Shown here: positions 21,356-30,974 of the stretch, one piece after another
How the letters are laid out: each line of letters starts with the position of its first letter
Numbering within the stretch: the first letter of the stretch is position 1
Assembly: GCA_951394045.1 (NCBI GenBank)
Contig: OX595987.1
Coordinates: 2,790,001 to 2,854,000, forward strand
DNA: 64,000 nt
Reading direction: 5' to 3'
From: Nitzschia sp. DOCU1
Lineage: Eukaryota; Bacillariophyta; Bacillariophyceae; Bacillariales; Bacillariaceae
Made by a program: the position numbers and the translations under genes
The notes under the pieces: generated by a model
The model's input: only the letters and a program-made list of their open reading frames with translations
Databases searched by the model: none
What the model was told of the DNA's origin: nothing

Positions 21356-22457
21356 TCAATCGCCGTTGCTGTTGTTGTTATGCTCGTATACAACCACGTA
21401 GATGAAAATGGCCAACATCACACCATACGTCGTCAAGAACAGGATGGTATCCAGAGAATTCGTAAACGAGTCACCAACTCGTCGCGGTAAGCTGCTGTTT
21501 TTCACAAGGGTGCAGATGTCTTCCAACTTATCTCCCAGGTATCCATGAGCAGCCAAATGAAAGGCGACATCATCGATACTTTGCAAGAAACCCAAGGCCG
21601 CAAAGTTCAGAAAGGAACTCAAAACGTTGTCGGTAATCAGCAGTAACACAAAATTGATGATCAGCGAGTAGAGGCCGTCAACAAAGCGTAACAAAAACGA
21701 AAGCGCAAATTTGATTTCAGTAGCCGAAGGACTCGATTCCATGATGGATTTGTCGTATCGAATATTGGCGATTCGTGTGTACACATGAATGAGATCCTCT
21801 TGCATAGCAATCGCAACCGGGATCAAGAAAAATTGGGTCGCTCGAATCAGAGGCTCTTTCTCATCGAATTGTCCTCCGCTTTGTTCATATAAATCCAACG
21901 CCAAGAATGTGAAGAGGGTAAGCTTCAGCATGACCATGTAGGCTGCAAAGACAAAAGCCCAGCTGCGAACAGGGGCGAAGAAAATCAAACTGTATACATC
22001 TTCTCCAAGCTCAAATCGGTCTTCGTCTGGTCGAAACGCTGAAAACTCAGATTGGCCGTCGACGCTGTCAGTGGATTTCGCACGCAAAGACTTAACAATT
22101 GTTAGTAAGGGGTTCCTGGGGGGCTTTCGAGGCATGCAACCGCGATCTGCTGCCGACATGCGACCAACGAGCTACTCACCATTTTGCTGAATGACGGAAC
22201 AACGGGTCTCCGGAATCAACTCGCAAAGAGCGCTTGTACACGAGATGAATGCGATGCGGATGGAAGAAAGAAAGGGGTCGAGGTTGGTCGTAATGTTGTC
22301 CTTCGCCCAGTATTGCTACTTTACTTCTCTTGGGTGCGATGGTTTTTTGTCGGCACGGCAGAAATTTGCAGTGACTTTTTTGCTGACGTGAGGGTGACGC
22401 ACTACTCGAGAGTCGAATTTCGTGCCGACGCTGTGTGTCCATCCTCGTAGTGTACAT
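21356..22457 (-). CDS. Multi-pass membrane protein of unknown function
   Basis: Best model: exon 1 22457-22180 and exon 2 22115-21356, joined through a 64-nt intron with strong GTGAGT donor and CCCCCCAG acceptor in matching phase, about 345 residues. An alternative is an unspliced start at ATG 22159 (267 residues). The N-terminus is basic. Hydrophobic segments lie in SWAFVFAAYMVMLKLTLFTF, around FLIPVAIAM, around YSLIINFVLLLITDN and in FLTTYGVMLAIFIYVVVYE. The stretch LNFAALGFLQSIDDVAFHLA before the last segment looks like the conserved core. I know of no assigned function. It is convergent with the polymerase gene and its 5' end faces the 3' end of PAF1. Confidence 0.65.
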
Positions 22458-22649
22458 CAATGCTATACACTATCGTACCTGAAAACCTCTATGTTGATGT
22501 GAAATCTAAGCACCGATCTTTCAACTAGCAAGGTTACTATAATGAAATTTGCCCTCCAATGTTCGCTTTTCCTTTTCTTGATGGCTTCTTGTTGTGCGAA
22601 GCAATCCACTAGCAACAATAATCTTCTCAACGCCGGCAAGAGTGTCCCA

Positions 22650-24286
22650 TTATCCTTCCGCAACAATCGTTTTGGCAGGATTAACAAAGGATTCTCCATG
22701 ATCACTATCGTCATCGTCATCGTCATCGTCATCACTATCCTCCTTGCCCACATCGGCTTTCTTCTCGTCGTTCTTTGTTTGCTGCTGCTGCCCCTTGATT
22801 CGTTCTTCCACATCGACATCCACTTCGGCCATGCGTTCGTCCACTTCTGCTTGATCATCTTCATTACGAGATCGGCGAAAGACCTTCATGATAAAATTCT
22901 TTTTCTGAAGGGGTCGTCCCAACGAAAGTTGTACACGAGATGAAATAGGAATATAACTGGCCGTCTGGTGGGCCTTTTCGATCCAAATACAAAAGTTCAT
23001 GTGTGGAGCATCTTCTTCCTTGAGTGGCAAGACATCCAAATCGTATTGTTGAATGGCTTGATACTTGATACCGCCATCACTTTCTTTATCCTCGTCAGTA
23101 GCAGGCACAAAGAGTTGACACGTCATGCGAGCATTGGCATCTCTCTTTTGAACATTGGCCACAAAGGCATGATCTAAATCCTGAGCAGCTCCCGGTGCCT
23201 TGTCAATAATTAAATGTGTATACGCATTTCCCCACTGTTGTACATTGGGCAAAAATGGCATTTCCATGACGGCATGTACATTTTTCTTGGTCGGATGTTG
23301 CGTGACCTTGGACATGGCATCTTGAAAGGTTTTGGTAATACCTGCGGCCGATCGTCGTTGTTGGAATTGCTTTTCTCGTAGAGCCAAGTCCTGGACTAAT
23401 TCTTGCTTGGTCTTGGCCAAGGACTTGAAATCGTGTACTTTACGAGTATGATCATTGGACAAGTACGTGGTCTTTTTCATCCAACTTTGCATCGTTTCAT
23501 CCAAGACGCGGGAAAAGGCCTTTTTGCCAGTCGTAGTTGTGGTCGTGGTAGTAGATACCGACGCCTTTGGTTTGAGCAATAGAGCAGGATTCTTACCTAA
23601 CAACGCCAATCGAGCAGCCGCTCGAGCATGATCCCTTCGTTTCTTCAATTCTTCGGCGGCTGTATCGCCCAAGGATCCCTTCCATTCGAGCAAATTTTGA
23701 TCGTCGGGATGTAACTGAGGAATCGATGTTGAGGGAGTATACGACCTGGGATCCATGGCCGACGGTGCCAATGGTACTCCTAGATCCGGTTCACTGTGCA
23801 ATTTCCAACTATAATTGACTTCGACGGCATTGAGGGGTTTGTATTGTGCCAAATCTAGTAGGACACCCTCCAAACCATGTCCGACAAAACAGGGTCCGAC
23901 CGGAGGACGGGGTGGTGCATTGCGAAATTTGAATTCCATTTGAAAGCCTTGGGCGCGTTGAACAAACAATTCTTGAAATTGCGAGGTTTCTTCGGTTTTT
24001 TGTTTTTTGGGATCTTGATGTTTGCCGAGAATCTTGGCAGCGTGCTCTTTACGTTTGCGTTCTTTTTCGCGTTGCGCATCGGATTTTTGAGATTTGGAAG
24101 CCTAACGAAAGAAATAGGATGAAGAGAAGTTGAGTCATGATCATGATGACATGGTGCTTGCGTTTGCCTGAAATGACGGCCGACAATTGCAGCCGATGCA
24201 TCTATCCATCATCTCTCACTAACCTTTCGCCTCTCTCGACGTTCCGCCTCCTGTTTTCGATGGATTTCATCATCGTAGTCCGCCAT
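22650..24286 (-). CDS. PAF1: PAF1, core subunit of the RNA polymerase II-associated Paf1 complex
   Basis: Two exons, 24286-24224 and 24101-22650 (intron 122 nt, GTTAGT to GTTAG), 504 residues, close to the usual family size. PAF1 travels with elongating RNA polymerase II and promotes co-transcriptional histone modification. The N-terminus is charged and helical (MADYDDEIHRKQEAERRE, then KERKRKEHAAK). The family signature NYSWKLHSEPDLGVPL follows APPRPPVGPCFV. The C-terminus is an acidic tail with a run of nine D residues followed by SDHGES, as in other PAF1 proteins. The start codon is only 180 bp from the 5' LTR of the retrotransposon, which therefore sits in or next to its promoter. Confidence 0.88.
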
Positions 24287-24465
24287 GATGATGGTTGCAA
24301 ATCGTGTGTACTGTATACAATCTCTGGTGTTGCGGGATGCTGACAAACTATGGGAACGGCGACGGATAATGGCGGGGCGACCACTAGTCTTTGGCTTTTG
24401 GGGGGGGTCGTCATGGTCGCATCTCGTTGCCGCCGCCGCGAGAGACGGCGGGGCGGGGGGCCGCC

Positions 24466-24777
24466 TGTTCAAATACGGTAAATCTGGTGGTCAAGGATCG
24501 CTCTTCACGACGTCATCAGCGTGATGACGCAATCGTATAGGGAAGTGCAACGTTCACTCCCGAACAGCCACGTGCTGACTCCAACGAGGAGAAGGCATGG
24601 AGATGGCACTAAGTACGATACAAATCAGAGTACATCAGCTGTCTATCTCGACAGCATACATTTAGTTTACGCACTGTTAGTGCTCATAAGTTTCAGAATC
24701 AACACACTGCAACACAACCACAAGTTATTTGAGCTCTTTTTACGATTAGCCAGTACCGGTCATCGTAGATTTCAACA
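24466..24777 (+). repeat. 5' LTR (312 bp)
   Basis: It begins TGTTCAAATACGG and ends TAGATTTCAACA. It contains a 19-bp perfect palindrome with 3-base centre at 24511-24529 (CGTCATCA GCG TGATGACG), which resembles bZIP (CREB/ATF) half-sites. No difference from the 3' LTR is seen. Confidence 0.93.
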
Positions 24778-24834
24778 CGCTTCCTCTGCGCATAAGAGAC
24801 ATACAAGTTCTTCAACAGTTAATCATCAGCTACA

Positions 24835-26193
24835 ATGGCCGCCAACCTTCAGGTTCCTCCAGTGGTTCCACCAATGATACCACCGATAGTACCGCCTCCG
24901 GTCGTGCCACCAGCGGTCCCCCCAGCGGGGCCGCCAGCTCAGCAAAACATCGCTGCGCCAACGTTTGCACTCACGCCAGCTCTCGCACATGCGAATGTGC
25001 TTGACTACACGACATCCGAGGGAATGAAGATTTGGTCATCCGCAACTTCCTCAATGTACTCATCCGACGAAGAAGGCTTCGACTGCTCTCCCGAACGAAT
25101 GAAGGATTTCCTCAACAGGAAAGGCGGACGAGCAGCTATCAACGGATGGGACGACTCCTTCCTAGCAATCCCTGAAGATCCCAACAATCCAATCGGACCA
25201 GCATCCAATTTCCTCAATCACTACGGAGAGTACACCCTCGACTACCTGCATCAGTGTGCACAAGTCTACGTCAACGCTCAGAATCGAGCTGCTCAAGACT
25301 CCGTGCAAGCGTACAACTGCATCATGAACAGCTTAAATGCATCGGGTCGCAACAAGATAGCAGCATACAAGGACGAGTACACTGTCAGCAACAAGGGCGT
25401 GGGAATTCTCCTACTCAAAGTGGTCATACGGGAATCAAGCATCGACACGAACGCAACAACCGCACACATCAGGACTCAACTCTCCTCTCTGGATACCTAC
25501 CTACCTACCATAGGCAACGACATAGGCAAGCTGAATCTGTACGTAAAAGGACTTGTGGATGCTTTAGCCGCGCGAGGCGAGATCACAAACGACCTTTTGG
25601 TAAATTTGTTCAAAGGCTATCACGCCGCAAGCGACAAACGATTCATTGCCTACATCGAGAAGAAAGAAGAGGAATACGAGGATGGAACCACGGCGATCAC
25701 TCCAAGCACTCTCATGGCATTGGCCAAAAACAAGTACGAGGTGCTAGTCGAAAAGAACCAGTGGAACGCACCATCTTCGGAAGAAGAAAAGATTATGGTG
25801 CTCGAGGCCACTCTGAAACGACTCCAAGGTCAACAGAGAACTGCCGGCAAGTCTAGAACGACTGAAAGCAATGACAACAAAGCCGGCAAGGCCAAAGGCA
25901 ACAACAAGAAGAAGAAGTCCGACATGCCTGCGTGGGTGTCCGTCAAACCCAAAGCTGGGGAACCCACAAACAAGACAGTCGATGGCAAGCAATGGTGGTT
26001 CTGCGCCAATCATCAAAAGTGGTGCCGCCATTCGACCGACAAGTGCGAGAAGAAAGGATTGGGAAAGGGAAAGGATGGAGGCAACGCGACAACTTCGAAA
26101 CCAGCAACGCCGACTACAACGACTAAACAAGAGTCGAAGTTTGCAAAAGCAATGACTGCTCTCGCCGATATCGCCGAAGAAACTGAGGAGTGA
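24835..26193 (+). CDS. Gag-like protein of the copia element
   Basis: 452 residues from ATG 24835. It opens with a Pro/Val/Ala-rich tract, followed by a helical capsid-like region. Near the C-terminus a compact Cys/His knuckle (WFCANHQKWCRHSTDKC) is preceded by a Lys-rich stretch (GNNKKKKSDMPAW). Gag binds and packages the element RNA in virus-like particles. The frame ends at TGA (26191-26193) but stays open in the same frame for the whole of pol, so the boundary is one stop codon. Confidence 0.85.
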   Translation: MAANLQVPPVVPPMIPPIVPPPVVPPAVPPAGPPAQQNIAAPTFALTPALAHANVLDYTTSEGMKIWSSATSSMYSSDEEGFDCSPERMKDFLNRKGGRAAINGWDDSFLAIPEDPNNPIGPASNFLNHYGEYTLDYLHQCAQVYVNAQNRAAQDSVQAYNCIMNSLNASGRNKIAAYKDEYTVSNKGVGILLLKVVIRESSIDTNATTAHIRTQLSSLDTYLPTIGNDIGKLNLYVKGLVDALAARGEITNDLLVNLFKGYHAASDKRFIAYIEKKEEEYEDGTTAITPSTLMALAKNKYEVLVEKNQWNAPSSEEEKIMVLEATLKRLQGQQRTAGKSRTTESNDNKAGKAKGNNKKKKSDMPAWVSVKPKAGEPTNKTVDGKQWWFCANHQKWCRHSTDKCEKKGLGKGKDGGNATTSKPATPTTTTKQESKFAKAMTALADIAEETEE

Positions 26194-29100
26194 TTCCTCA
26201 ATCTGCCGACGAGGTTACAAGATACCCTGGCCGTATGGACATACATTGGCCTGGCGTACTTGATAATCTACATATGGGTGACGGTCTATGCCGACAGCTG
26301 CTACTACTACTATCCTAAGAAGCAACGCTTTCGGGCTAAGTTAACTCGCTATTTAGCATATCTACGAGCCTGGAAAATCGCGATTTGGACTAGTTTTAGG
26401 CTGCGAATGAAGCACAGTCAACAAAACAAGGAAGTGAGGCGACGACGGGACATCGCCAGCAAGTACCGACGCAACGACATGCCGCTACAATGTCACGTCT
26501 GCGGCAGCATCAACTTTGCAGCGCCGCGAACACTACAAGTCTGGCAAGTCCTATTGGCAATGGAGACGATGACGAACAAAGGAGAACGGTTAGCAGTGAT
26601 CGATACAGACTCGACAACCCTTGGGATCGACAATCGCGCGACGGCTTACCTATCGGGGTTCATCGAGGACTTCCCCGGTGAACTACAGCCAACAAATCGG
26701 ATCGTGAACGGGTTCATGGGAGCCAAGGCCACGAATGTGTCAACAGGAACAGCAAAAGTAAGGTTAGAAGCCGACGGCGGCGACGTGCACGACTTCACTC
26801 TGCACGATTCCTACTACGTACCTGGATGCGGAATACGCCTCTTCAGCCCACAACATTGGGCCCAACAAATGAAAAGACAACATCGCGGCCCAGCCCAATC
26901 GACAACCACACACGACCGCGTCATCCTCAGCTCCAAAGACTTCACCAAAACGATCCCACTCGATCCGGTCACCAACGTGGCGACGTGTCGGACCGCCCCC
27001 GGATACTCCAAGTTTGCGGCGTTTTGTGCGGAGGCAGGATTCGACGATGACGGCGACGACGTCCTGGCATTCGATGCACAGGTTATCTCCGACGATGAAG
27101 ATGACGATCCTGCGGATTTCTCGAATATAGGCAACGATAATGTTAGCGACGACGTTAACAACAACATACGCGACGACACAGAAAACTTACTCGGACCAAC
27201 GCCTGCTCCACCTGCCAATCCTGCGAGGATAGTGGATGAAACAGAGGTTGAGAGAGAGGAAAGGAAGCTCGAGACCGAATTACTGACTTACCATCTGCGC
27301 TTCGCCCATGTATCCTTTCGGAAACTACAGATCATGGCGCGATACTCCATCATCCCAAGGCGACTGGCCAAATGTCGCGTTCCCGTATGTGCAGCCTGCA
27401 TGTTCGGTAAAGCAACAAAGCGTCAGTGGAGGCAGAAGGCACCAATCAACAAGGACGAAGCTTACTTACCAACAAAACCGGGTGAAGTGGTCTCGGTCGA
27501 CCAAATGAAGTCCCCAACACCGGGGTTCATCGCGCAGATGACAGGTATCTTGACGACGAAGCGATACGTGTATGCAACTGTCTACGTGGACAGCTACTCA
27601 TCGTTCGGCTACGTCTACCTGCAGAAGACCGCTAGTGCTGACGAGACGATCGAGGGCAAGCATGCATTCGAACGTCTGTGCCAGCAAAACGGTTTCAGAG
27701 TCCAACATTATCATGCCGACAATGGAATTTTCAAGGCCAACAAATGGGTGCTTGACTGCCACAAATGCGAGCAAGGTCTCTCATTCGCGGGAGTCAACGC
27801 GCATCACCAGAACGGACAGGCGGAAGCTCGAATCAGACGACTACAAGAGCTGACGCGCACACAACTGACCTACGCAAAACGACAATGGCCACAGGAGATC
27901 TCGGCGAACCTCTGGCCATACGCCCTCCGAATTGCGAACGATGCAAACAACGCGACACCCAATCTGGCCGACAAACCTGACTACCGCTCCCCAGCGGAGC
28001 TCTTCTACAGTACGAAGGTCTCCACCAACGCCAAGCGCTGGCAACACTTCGGTTGTCCAGTGTACGTGTTGGACAGGAACTTGCAACAGAACAAACCGCT
28101 CCACAAGTGGGTCAGTAGAGCGAGGGTTGGGGTGTACCTGGGACGATCACCACACCACTCTCGTTCTATTGCGCTGGTGCTGGACATCAAGACGGGACTT
28201 GTGTCTCCACAGTTCCACATCAAGATGGACACAATGTTTGACACCATAGCACAACTCTACCAGTCGGTGGAGAGTGCTAGCACACAACAATCGCTATGGC
28301 AAATCAAGGCGGGGTTTGTTCAGCAGTCACAAGCGAATGTGACAGCACCCAAGCAGGGCAATGCGACAACCACAGCTTCGAAAAGAAAACAGGTCACTAC
28401 ACAAAACTCTCAGACAAGAGAGGGCACCCAAGTTCCAGAGGGAGCCTACGTGGCACCACCTGAACCACGCACAGTCGACATGTCCCCGAAGACAGACAGG
28501 GACAGCGGTTCTCCCACCGTTACAGAAGGGAACACACCCGGGAATGGCAAACAACAGCCATCTACACAACAACACCAGTCTCCACGAATGCAATCAGAAT
28601 CTGGTACGGCCACCAGGCGATCGCAGAGACGCGTGCAACCTGCGCAACGACTGATAGAAGCAATGACAGCGGAACTCACTACGCAAAGTGATGTTCCTGG
28701 CGAAGTGTTCTCCTTCCAGGCGATGTTCCCAAGCGACGGCAGGTCCATCAACGAGGACCTGAACCCACTCTATGCCTACAAAGCCAATGCAGACCCCGAC
28801 ACTCTGTATCTTCACGAGGCTCAGAGGGAGAGCGACTGGGAACAGTTCGGCGAAGCAATGGAACTGGAGATCAAGCAACAGGTCGACATGGGAGTCTACA
28901 CCATCATGTTACTCACCGACATACCAACGGGGACTACCGTGCTACCTGCAGTGTGGCAACTGCGCCGCAAGCGCGACATAAGGACGGGCGCAATCAAGAA
29001 ATACAAGGCACGATGCAATATCGACGGTTCTCGAATGCGACACGGCGAGCACTACGATCAGACGTATGCTCCGGTTGCCGGATGGCCCTCGATAAGGCTA

Positions 29101-30408
29101 CTGCTGGCGCTGGTTCTACTCTTCAATTGGCGAACGGTCCAACTCGACTACGTGCTCGCGTACCCACACGCGCCAGCAGACAGGGACCTCTACATGAAGC
29201 TACCAAAGGGATTCACCCTCGACGGCGTTGACGACCCAAGCAAGTATTGTCTACGAGTCAACCGCAACCTCTATGGGGGAAAAAGCGCCTCTCGTATATG
29301 GTATCAATATCTGAGGAAACGGCTCATCGACAAGTGCCATTTCGTGGTGTCCAAGCACGACGAGTGTGTATTCTACAAGGGCAACATGATCTACGTCCTC
29401 TACACCGACGACTCAATCTTAGCCGGTCCTGACCAGGCAGAGATCGAGCGAACGATACAGGAAATGAGAGACGCAAACCTCAACATTACCATTGAGGGAG
29501 ATCTCACGGACTTTCTCGGAGTCAACATCGATCGGAAAGAAGACGGAACGATACACCTGACGCAACCCAAGCTAATCGAACAGGTGATATCGGACCTACG
29601 CATGCAGTATGACAATGTACGAACCAAGGACATCCCCATGGCGTCCAGCAGGCTACTGTCACGTCACCTGAGCTCCACACCACACGACGACTCGTTCCAC
29701 TACAGGAGTGTCATCGGCAAGCTCAACTACGTCGAGCGCGGATCAAGGCCAGACATCGCATACGCAGTGCACCAGTGTGCACGGTTCTCCATCGACCCAA
29801 AGAAAGAACACGGCGATGCAATACGCTGGATCACACGTTACCTGCTCGGCACACGAGACAAAGGAATAATCTTCAAGGCAGATCCTTCGAAGGGATTGGA
29901 GGTATTCGTCGACGCCGACTTCGCGGGGAACTGGGACAAGGAACTGGCAGGATTCGACAAGGACACTGCTCGCTCCAGACACGGCTACATCATCTGCTAC
30001 GCAGGAGTGCCAGTCACATGGAAATCACAGCTACAGCAAGAGATCGCTCTGTCTAGCTGCGAATCGGAGATCACAGGACTCTCGTACGCTTTGCGAGAGG
30101 CTATACCGATCATTGAGCTTCTGAGGGAGATGCAAGGACTCGGATTCAATGTGCACTTCGACAAGGCACACATCACTTGCAACGTCTACGAAGACAACAT
30201 GGGCGCCATTGAGATCGCCCGTACTCCCAAAGCAAGACCAAGAACAAAGCATATCAACAATCGTCTATTTCACTTCTACGACTATGTGGAGAGAGGCGAC
30301 ATCGAGATACATCATATCCGATCCGAAGATCAACCTGCCGATATCCTGACCAAAGCATTAAGCGAGGATCTCTTCGTCAAACACAGACAGGTCATCATGG
30401 GATGGTAA
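26194..30408 (+). CDS. Pol polyprotein of the copia element (PR-IN-RT-RH)
   Basis: About 1,404 codons in the same frame as gag directly after the TGA at 26191; no ATG occurs before 26407, so readthrough is more likely than a separate start. In order: a hydrophobic segment (WTYIGLAYLIIYIWVTVYA), protease with TLGIDNRATAYLSGF, integrase with HLRFAHVSFRKL then CAACMFGKA (zinc-binding) and catalytic SVDQMK, HADNG and NGQAEAR (D, D, E), reverse transcriptase with DYVLAYPHAPADRDLYMKLP and YTDD in place of the usual YVDD, and RNase H with VDADFAG, CESEITGLSYALREA and the copia ending TKHINNRLFHFYDY...ADILTKAL. All domains look intact. Confidence 0.92.
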   Translation, partial: FLNLPTRLQDTLAVWTYIGLAYLIIYIWVTVYADSCYYYYPKKQRFRAKLTRYLAYLRAWKIAIWTSFRLRMKHSQQNKEVRRRRDIASKYRRNDMPLQCHVCGSINFAAPRTLQVWQVLLAMETMTNKGERLAVIDTDSTTLGIDNRATAYLSGFIEDFPGELQPTNRIVNGFMGAKATNVSTGTAKVRLEADGGDVHDFTLHDSYYVPGCGIRLFSPQHWAQQMKRQHRGPAQSTTTHDRVILSSKDFTKTIPLDPVTNVATCRTAPGYSKFAAFCAEAGFDDDGDDVLAFDAQVISDDEDDDPADFSNIGNDNVSDDVNNNIRDDTENLLGPTPAPPANPARIVDETEVEREERKLETELLTYHLRFAHVSFRKLQIMARYSIIPRRLAKCRVPVCAACMFGKATKRQWRQKAPINKDEAYLPTKPGEVVSVDQMKSPTPGFIAQMTGILTTKRYVYATVYVDSYSSFGYVYLQKTASADETIEGKHAFERLCQQNGFRVQHYHADNGIFKANKWVLDCHKCEQGLSFAGVNAHHQNGQAEARIRRLQELTRTQLTYAKRQWPQEISANLWPYALRIANDANNATPNLADKPDYRSPAELFYSTKVSTNAKRWQHFGCPVYVLDRNLQQNKPLHKWVSRARVGVYLGRSPHHSRSIALVLDIKTGLVSPQFHIKMDTMFDTIAQLYQSVESASTQQSLWQIKAGFVQQSQANVTAPKQGNATTTASKRKQVTTQNSQTREGTQVPEGAYVAPPEPRTVDMSPKTDRDSGSPTVTEGNTPGNGKQQPSTQQHQSPRMQSESGTATRRSQRRVQPAQRLIEAMTAELTTQSDVPGEVFSFQAMFPSDGRSINEDLNPLYAYKANADPDTLYLHEAQRESDWEQFGEAMELEIKQQVDMGVYTIMLLTDIPTGTTVLPAVWQLRRKRDIRTGAIKKYKARCNIDGSRMRHGEHYDQTYAPVAGWPSIRLLLALVLLFNWRTVQLDYVLAYPHAPADRDLYMKLPKGFTLDGVDDPSKYCLRVNRNLYGGKSASRIWYQYLRKRLIDKCHFVVSKHDECVFYKGNMIYVLYTDDSILAGPDQAEIERTIQEMRDANLNITIEGDLTDFLGVNIDRKEDGTIHLTQPKLIEQVISDLRMQYDNVRTKDIPMASSRLLSRHLSSTPHDDSFHYRSVIGKLNYVERGSRPDIAYAVHQCARFSIDPKKEHGDAIRWITRYLLGTRDKGIIFKADPSKGLEVFVDADFAGNWDKELAGFDKDTARSRHGYIICYAGVPVTWKSQLQQEIALSSCESEITGLSYALREAIPIIELLREMQGLGFNVHFDKAHITCNVYEDNMGAIEIARTPKARPRTKHINNRLFHFYDYVERGDIEIHHIRSEDQPADILTKALSEDLFVKHRQVIMGW

Positions 30409-30429
30409 CACTCGCTCGAGTCAATCCTT

Positions 30430-30438
30430 GAGAGGGAG
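30430..30438 (+). promoter_or_regulatory. Polypurine tract before 3' LTR
   Basis: The purine run GAGAGGGAG directly abuts the 3' LTR, the usual position of the plus-strand primer for reverse transcription. Confidence 0.7.
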
Positions 30439-30750
30439 TGTTCAAATACGGTAAATCTGGTGGTCAAGGATCGCTCTTCACGACGTCATCAGCGTGATGA
30501 CGCAATCGTATAGGGAAGTGCAACGTTCACTCCCGAACAGCCACGTGCTGACTCCAACGAGGAGAAGGCATGGAGATGGCACTAAGTACGATACAAATCA
30601 GAGTACATCAGCTGTCTATCTCGACAGCATACATTTAGTTTACGCACTGTTAGTGCTCATAAGTTTCAGAATCAACACACTGCAACACAACCACAAGTTA
30701 TTTGAGCTCTTTTTACGATTAGCCAGTACCGGTCATCGTAGATTTCAACA
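30439..30750 (+). repeat. 3' LTR (312 bp)
   Basis: It matches 24466-24777 in length and, by eye, in sequence, including the CGTCATCA/TGATGACG palindrome. GCCGCC follows it, as it precedes the 5' LTR. Confidence 0.93.
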
Positions 30751-30974
30751 GCCGCCGTCCATCCGTCACGTCCACATAAAAGTGGACGCGCACGGACGCA
30801 CGCACGACGGCCTCTGATCGACCTCTTCGACCACACTTGGACGTCTTCCAGCAATGCCGCACCACACATGACCATGACAATGGATGACCACAACCAAAGG
30901 GAGCAGCTATTACACATACACATTATCACTTTTCACACTGGTCATTACTTCGGAATTTCATTTGAGAGCCTCCA

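Larger units (their letters stand above)
24466..30750 (+). mobile_element. Ty1/copia LTR retrotransposon of diatom type, young
   Basis: The element is 6,285 bp with 312-bp LTRs that look identical. It starts TG and ends CA. GCCGCC flanks both sides (24460-24465 and 30751-30756), consistent with a 5-6 bp target duplication in GC-rich DNA. The order gag, protease, integrase, reverse transcriptase, RNase H is that of Ty1/copia. A polypurine tract precedes the 3' LTR. No classical TGG-type primer binding site is seen after the 5' LTR. A single in-frame TGA separates gag and pol. Confidence 0.93.

Noticed and set aside
22150..22179. A 30-nt intron in the membrane protein gene
   Set aside because: The phase fits, but 30 nt is too short; the 64-nt alternative 22179-22116 fits as well with a better acceptor.
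22542..22943. 133-codon plus-strand ORF rich in Ile/Val
   Set aside because: It is antisense to the Asp-rich tail of PAF1; GATGAC repeats read as ValIle on the other strand.
26814..28878. Several ORFs antisense or out of frame in the retrotransposon
   Set aside because: They overlap intact Pol domains in another frame.
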